Shown here piece after piece: positions 60,519 through 64,000 of a DNA stretch of 64,000 nt. The stretch is from Egicoccus sp. AB-alg6-2 (GTDB lineage: Bacteria; Actinomycetota; Nitriliruptoria; Nitriliruptorales; Nitriliruptoraceae), in assembly GCF_041821025.1 (NCBI RefSeq), contig NZ_JBGUAY010000009.1, positions 86,307 through 150,306 of the forward strand. The letters are read 5' to 3'. The translations under genes were made by a program, and so were the position numbers. The notes below the pieces were generated by a model. It was not told the DNA's origin and did no database searches. It saw only the letters and a program-made list of their open reading frames with translations. Every line of letters begins with the position of its first letter. The stretch's first letter is position 1.

Positions 60519-63500
60519 ATGCGCAAGTCATTGGGAGTCATGGCACTGGTGATGGCCATGATGGCCACGCTGGTGCAGCCAGCCCTCGCGGCACCGTGTC
60601 CGTGGGGGACCAACTGCATCACCGTGTCGCTGGTCGCGCCGACCGACGGCGCCACCCTGCGGGGAACCGTGCCGTTGGAGGCGACAGCGCGGCAGGACCA
60701 ACCGACACAACGAGGCAACATCGTCAAGGTCGAGTGGTGGCTGTACCACCCGTCCTTCCGTGAACAGGTCCCGCAAAACGAAGAAGCCAAGATCCTGCTC
60801 TTCGAGGCAACGGCGCCCGCCAGTGGCACCCGCTTGAACGGAACCTGGCGCGGAAGCTGGACCGTGACGGACCGGATGACCACCCGGGACGGCGCGTACC
60901 AACTCGGCGGGACGCGCACGTACACGCTGCCGAATACTTCGGGCTACCACATCGAGGCACACGTCCTCGACGAGGAGTGGGAGCGCACCTGGGGCGGGCC
61001 CCCGGGGCGCAGCGCTCCCGCGTCCGTGACCATCGACTTCGGGTCTACGCCACCGCCACCGCCGCCCACGGGATCGGTCAACATCGGTGGGCTGACGATG
61101 CCCACGTCCGTGGAGGTGCTGCCGAACGGGCGGGTCTACATCTCGGAGAAGGGTGGTGCGATCAAGACGGCCTCGAGCCTGTCGGCGACGACCGCGACCA
61201 CCGTCCGAACGGTGAACACCTACACCAACGGTGACCACGGGCTTCAGAGCCTCGCCTACCACTCCAACGGCTACCTCTACGCCGCCTACACCCGCCAACC
61301 CACCGGTTACTGCGACCCGGCCGACTACGGCCAGAACGGACGCGGGTGCGTGGTCTACGGGCAGGTGTCACGGTTCCTCGTCAACAGCGACGGGACCCTC
61401 GGCGCCGAGCAGGCGATCCGCGGCGGTCCAGGGTCCTGGTGTACGCAGTTCACCACCCACGGCATCGACGACATCGAGGTCGGGCCCGACGGCAACCTGT
61501 ATGTCAGCGCCGGTGACGGCGCCGGGTTCACGGGAGCCGATACCGGCCAGTTCGACGGCGACCCCTGCGGCGGCGGCGGCGCGCTACGGGCACAGAGCAC
61601 CACGAACCTCAGCGGCAACGTCGTGCGCATGAACCCCACCACGGGGGCGACGACCACGGTCGCGTACGGGCTCCGCAACCCCTATCGCATCACCTTCCAG
61701 CCGGGCACGAACAACCTCTTCGTCGGTGACGTCGGCTGGTACACCACCGAGGAGATCAACCGGCTCTCCATCACCGGGCCGGTGCCGAACTTCGGCTGGC
61801 CCTGCCGCGAGGGGACCGGACCGATGTCGTTCTACGCCGGCCTGGCCGCCTGCTCCGGAGTGACCGGCACGGCGCCGATCTTCTCGTACGCGCACGGCGG
61901 ATCCAACGCCGCCGTCTCCGCGGTCGGCTTCCACGGCGGCCGGGTGTACTACGGCGACTACCACCGGCAGTTCATCCGGTCCATCGCCCCGGACGGCACG
62001 GGCGACCGCAGCGAGGCGACCGGCGTCATGCCCGTCGACATCCTGTCGACCTCGAGCGGCCTCATCTACGTGGACATCGGACGCGGCGCAGTGCGGACGG
62101 TGGCCGGAACGGGGGAACCGCCGCCGTCACCACCGTTCGCCGAGGTCATCGTGTCGGAGGCCCCATGGCGTCCCGGGGACCGCATCGACTACGCCGTGGA
62201 CTATCGCAACTTCGGCCGCCAGCCGGTCCAGGTGAACTGGACCGTCCGCGACGGGGCGAACCGGGTGGTGCACACGCAGACGGCGACCCCGGCGGGGCCG
62301 GACGGCACCCATCGCGGCAGCATGGTCGCGCCCTCGGCGACCTATCCGGCGAGCCTGACGTTCACCGCCGTGGTGACCAACGCCGAGGGCGCCCGGGTCG
62401 AGGCGAGTCAGACCCGTCAGATGGCCGAACCCACCGCGCCTCCGCCACCACCACCGAGCGGCACCAACCTCATGCCCAATCCCTCGCTCGAACAGGCCTC
62501 GGGCGGCGTCCCCAGCTGTTGGATGGAAGCAGGCTGGGGCACCACCGGGACGTGGGCGCGGACGACCGACGCGCACAGCGGCAGTTTCGCCCACCAGGTC
62601 ACGATCTCCGGCTACAGCAGCGGCGACCGCAAGCTGATGCCGCAGTTCACCACCAGCTGTGCACCGCAAGTGCAGGCGGGGCAGACCTACGACCTGAGCG
62701 TCCACTACCGCTCCAGTTCGCCGAACGTCGCGTTCGTGGGCTTCGCCCGCAACGCCTCAACCGGCGTCTGGGACTACTGGTTCACCTCGCCGTCGCAACC
62801 GAGCTCCAGCAGTTGGCGGGAGGCACGGGCGACCACGCCGGCCGTGCCCGCAAACGTCGACCGCATCTCGTGGGGCCTGGCCCTGTACGGCAACGGCACG
62901 CTCACCACCGACACCTACGTCATGGTGCCGACCGGCGGGAGCCAGCCCCCGCCGCCGCCACCACCACCGCCGCCACCACCACCGCCACCGAGCGGCAACC
63001 TGGTCACCAACCCGTCGTTGGAGCAGGCGACCGGTTCGATCCCGACGTGCTGGCTCCAGGGCGGTTGGGGCACCAACAACCGCACCTGGTCACGGGTGAG
63101 CGCGGCGCATTCGGGCAGCTTCGCGCACCGGGTCGCCATCACCAGCTACACCGACGGAGATGCCAAGCTGTTGCAGGACTTCACCTCGGCGTGCGCGCCG
63201 ACGGTGACGCCCGGACAGACCTACGTCATCTCCGCCCACTACACGAGCACCGCGCCGGTCCCGTTCATCGGGTTCGTACGTTCCGCGTCGACAGGCGCCT
63301 GGAGCTACTGGTTCACCAGTCCGAGCCAGCCGGCCTCCTCGAGCTACCGACAGGCCACCATGACGACGCCGCCGGTGCCGGCGGGTGCCGACCGGATCTC
63401 GTTCGGTCTCGGCCTGGTGTCGGCCGGCACGTTGACCACCGACACCTACGCGATGACGCCGACGTCGACCAGCGGCTCCGGCGGTATCGAGATGTTGCTC

Positions 63501-63920
63501 GAGCAGCCGCCGACCGTCGGGTTGGCCACGAGTTCGACCGCAGCAGCCGATGGGCCCCCACCGCCGATGCCGCCGCCGGACGTCGAGCCGCCGCGACTCG
63601 AGATCGTGCGCGGACCCGCGGCCGGTAGCCAGGTATCGGGCATCATCGACCTGCAGTTGGACGTCGGGGACCGGACGGCGCTCAGCGACGTGACCGTCTA
63701 CGCCAGTCGCGGCCGCAGCGGCCGGCTGACGACCCTGGCGCCGGGGCAGGACGTGGCCCGGTTCGACACCACGCAACTGCAGAACGGCCGTCACGAGGTA
63801 ACGGTGGTCGCGCGGGACGTCAACGGCAACGAGACGACCCAGTCCCGCACGATCATCGTGCAGAACAACGGCTCGTCGACGGCACCGGGGCAGGCACGGC
63901 GTGGGGCTGCCCCCAACTGA
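60519..63920 (+). CDS. Large secreted PQQ-type sugar dehydrogenase with tandem repeat modules
   Basis: A 1133-residue exported protein. Signal peptide MRKSLGVMALVMAMMATLVQPALA; residues 30-175 are Ig-like (VSLVAPTDGATLRGTVPLEA). Residues 180-530 match the soluble glucose/sorbosone dehydrogenase beta-propeller (GLTMPTSVEVLPNGRVYISEKGG, THGIDDIEVGPDGNLYVSAGDG, AYGLRNPYRITFQPGTNNLFVGDVGW). An Ig-like unit follows. Then come two related modules (650-805 and 827-982) separated by 15 prolines, each with NPSLEQ, CW, SGSFAH and YWFTSPSQP, like carbohydrate-binding modules. A last Ig-like domain ends the protein. It probably oxidises or binds surface sugars. It starts 19 bases after the GT39-like gene. 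Confidence 0.9.
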   Translation: MRKSLGVMALVMAMMATLVQPALAAPCPWGTNCITVSLVAPTDGATLRGTVPLEATARQDQPTQRGNIVKVEWWLYHPSFREQVPQNEEAKILLFEATAPASGTRLNGTWRGSWTVTDRMTTRDGAYQLGGTRTYTLPNTSGYHIEAHVLDEEWERTWGGPPGRSAPASVTIDFGSTPPPPPPTGSVNIGGLTMPTSVEVLPNGRVYISEKGGAIKTASSLSATTATTVRTVNTYTNGDHGLQSLAYHSNGYLYAAYTRQPTGYCDPADYGQNGRGCVVYGQVSRFLVNSDGTLGAEQAIRGGPGSWCTQFTTHGIDDIEVGPDGNLYVSAGDGAGFTGADTGQFDGDPCGGGGALRAQSTTNLSGNVVRMNPTTGATTTVAYGLRNPYRITFQPGTNNLFVGDVGWYTTEEINRLSITGPVPNFGWPCREGTGPMSFYAGLAACSGVTGTAPIFSYAHGGSNAAVSAVGFHGGRVYYGDYHRQFIRSIAPDGTGDRSEATGVMPVDILSTSSGLIYVDIGRGAVRTVAGTGEPPPSPPFAEVIVSEAPWRPGDRIDYAVDYRNFGRQPVQVNWTVRDGANRVVHTQTATPAGPDGTHRGSMVAPSATYPASLTFTAVVTNAEGARVEASQTRQMAEPTAPPPPPPSGTNLMPNPSLEQASGGVPSCWMEAGWGTTGTWARTTDAHSGSFAHQVTISGYSSGDRKLMPQFTTSCAPQVQAGQTYDLSVHYRSSSPNVAFVGFARNASTGVWDYWFTSPSQPSSSSWREARATTPAVPANVDRISWGLALYGNGTLTTDTYVMVPTGGSQPPPPPPPPPPPPPPPSGNLVTNPSLEQATGSIPTCWLQGGWGTNNRTWSRVSAAHSGSFAHRVAITSYTDGDAKLLQDFTSACAPTVTPGQTYVISAHYTSTAPVPFIGFVRSASTGAWSYWFTSPSQPASSSYRQATMTTPPVPAGADRISFGLGLVSAGTLTTDTYAMTPTSTSGSGGIEMLLEQPPTVGLATSSTAAADGPPPPMPPPDVEPPRLEIVRGPAAGSQVSGIIDLQLDVGDRTALSDVTVYASRGRSGRLTTLAPGQDVARFDTTQLQNGRHEVTVVARDVNGNETTQSRTIIVQNNGSSTAPGQARRGAAPN
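62466..63460 (+). repeat. Two tandem protein-level modules with a polyproline spacer
   Basis: Bases 62466-62933 and 62997-63460 encode two clearly related units of about 156 residues within the PQQ dehydrogenase. Both open with N-L-x-x-N-P-S-L-E-Q and share CW, SGSFAH and YWFTSPSQP. They are separated by 15 proline codons (62946-62990, CCN repeats). This is a recent-looking internal duplication. Confidence 0.85.
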
Positions 63921-63928
63921 CGCAACAG

Positions 63929-63975
63929 AAGAAGGACCGGCGGGATCGGCAACGGCCGTCCCGCCGGTCCTTCTT
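63929..63975 (+). terminator. Strong intrinsic terminator of the surface operon
   Basis: A 17-bp perfect inverted repeat (63929-63945 with 63959-63975) with a 13-base loop, starting AAGAAGGACC and ending GGTCCTTCTT, followed by further T. It lies nine bases after the PQQ dehydrogenase stop and closes the seven-gene operon. Confidence 0.85.
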
Positions 63976-64000
63976 TCGTGTGTGGTCTAGCGGGTCACGA

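Noticed and set aside
62941..62990. CCN repeat as a possible CRISPR or microsatellite array
   Set aside because: It encodes 15 in-frame prolines inside a protein linker; there are no repeat-spacer units.
63976..64000. Possible end of a minus-strand gene at the right edge (CTA read as TAG)
   Set aside because: Only about 25 bases are available, too few to support a gene.

Overview
The window comes from a high-GC actinobacterium. Most genes look to be around 70% G+C, GTG starts are common, and the gene content is actinobacterial: split LigD-type ligase and polymerase genes with Ku, a two-subunit acyl-CoA carboxylase with a fused biotin carboxylase/BCCP chain, and a one-chain MrpA carrying its MnhB domain. 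Two complete Mrp-type antiporter operons side by side and surface peptidases with SLH-like repeats suggest a salt- or alkali-tolerant deep-branching lineage such as Nitriliruptoria. That placement is inference; no rRNA gene is present.

Layout. Bases 1-8740 (minus strand) hold a DNA-end-processing block: a HerA-like ATPase, an acetyltransferase, a lipoprotein, then sbcD, sbcC and a NurA-like nuclease that runs off the left edge. Bases 8913-10163 encode a secreted SLH protein with a zinc-protease domain. Bases 10167-14131 hold a GNAT/glycolipid-binding fusion and a three-gene NHEJ cluster (DNA ligase, Ku, LigD-type polymerase). Bases 14308-17773 hold a diiron oxidase-like gene, a small DNA/RNA-binding-type protein, an exporter and a cold-shock protein. 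Bases 17888-22203 encode a topoisomerase IV-like pair. Bases 22551-28607 hold an MscS channel, an RmlC-like epimerase, a Crp/Fnr regulator, a subtilase and an acidic secreted protein of lower GC. Bases 28883-32679 encode acyl-CoA carboxylase.

Bases 32724-46346 (minus) are two consecutive Mrp operons. The downstream one has ten overlapping genes, including three different antiporter-core subunits, an unknown 78-residue membrane protein and a separated MrpA C-terminal domain. The upstream one is a compact A-C-D-E-F-G set. Bases 46601-51000 hold hemerythrin, MFS, DUF421, copper-storage and nuclease genes. Bases 51067-54929 hold acetyl-CoA synthetase, a second SLH peptidase and an unknown gene.

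Bases 55115-63920 (plus) are a surface-glycan type operon: GtrA flippase, polyprenol-phosphate-mannose synthase-like GT2, processive GT2, a 56-residue protein with a LAHTG sorting-like motif, a lipoprotein deacetylase, a GT39-like enzyme ending in a peptidoglycan-binding domain, and a very large secreted PQQ-type sugar dehydrogenase with two internal repeats, closed by a strong terminator. The most noteworthy assemblies are the SbcCD-NurA-HerA block, the double Mrp locus and this surface operon.
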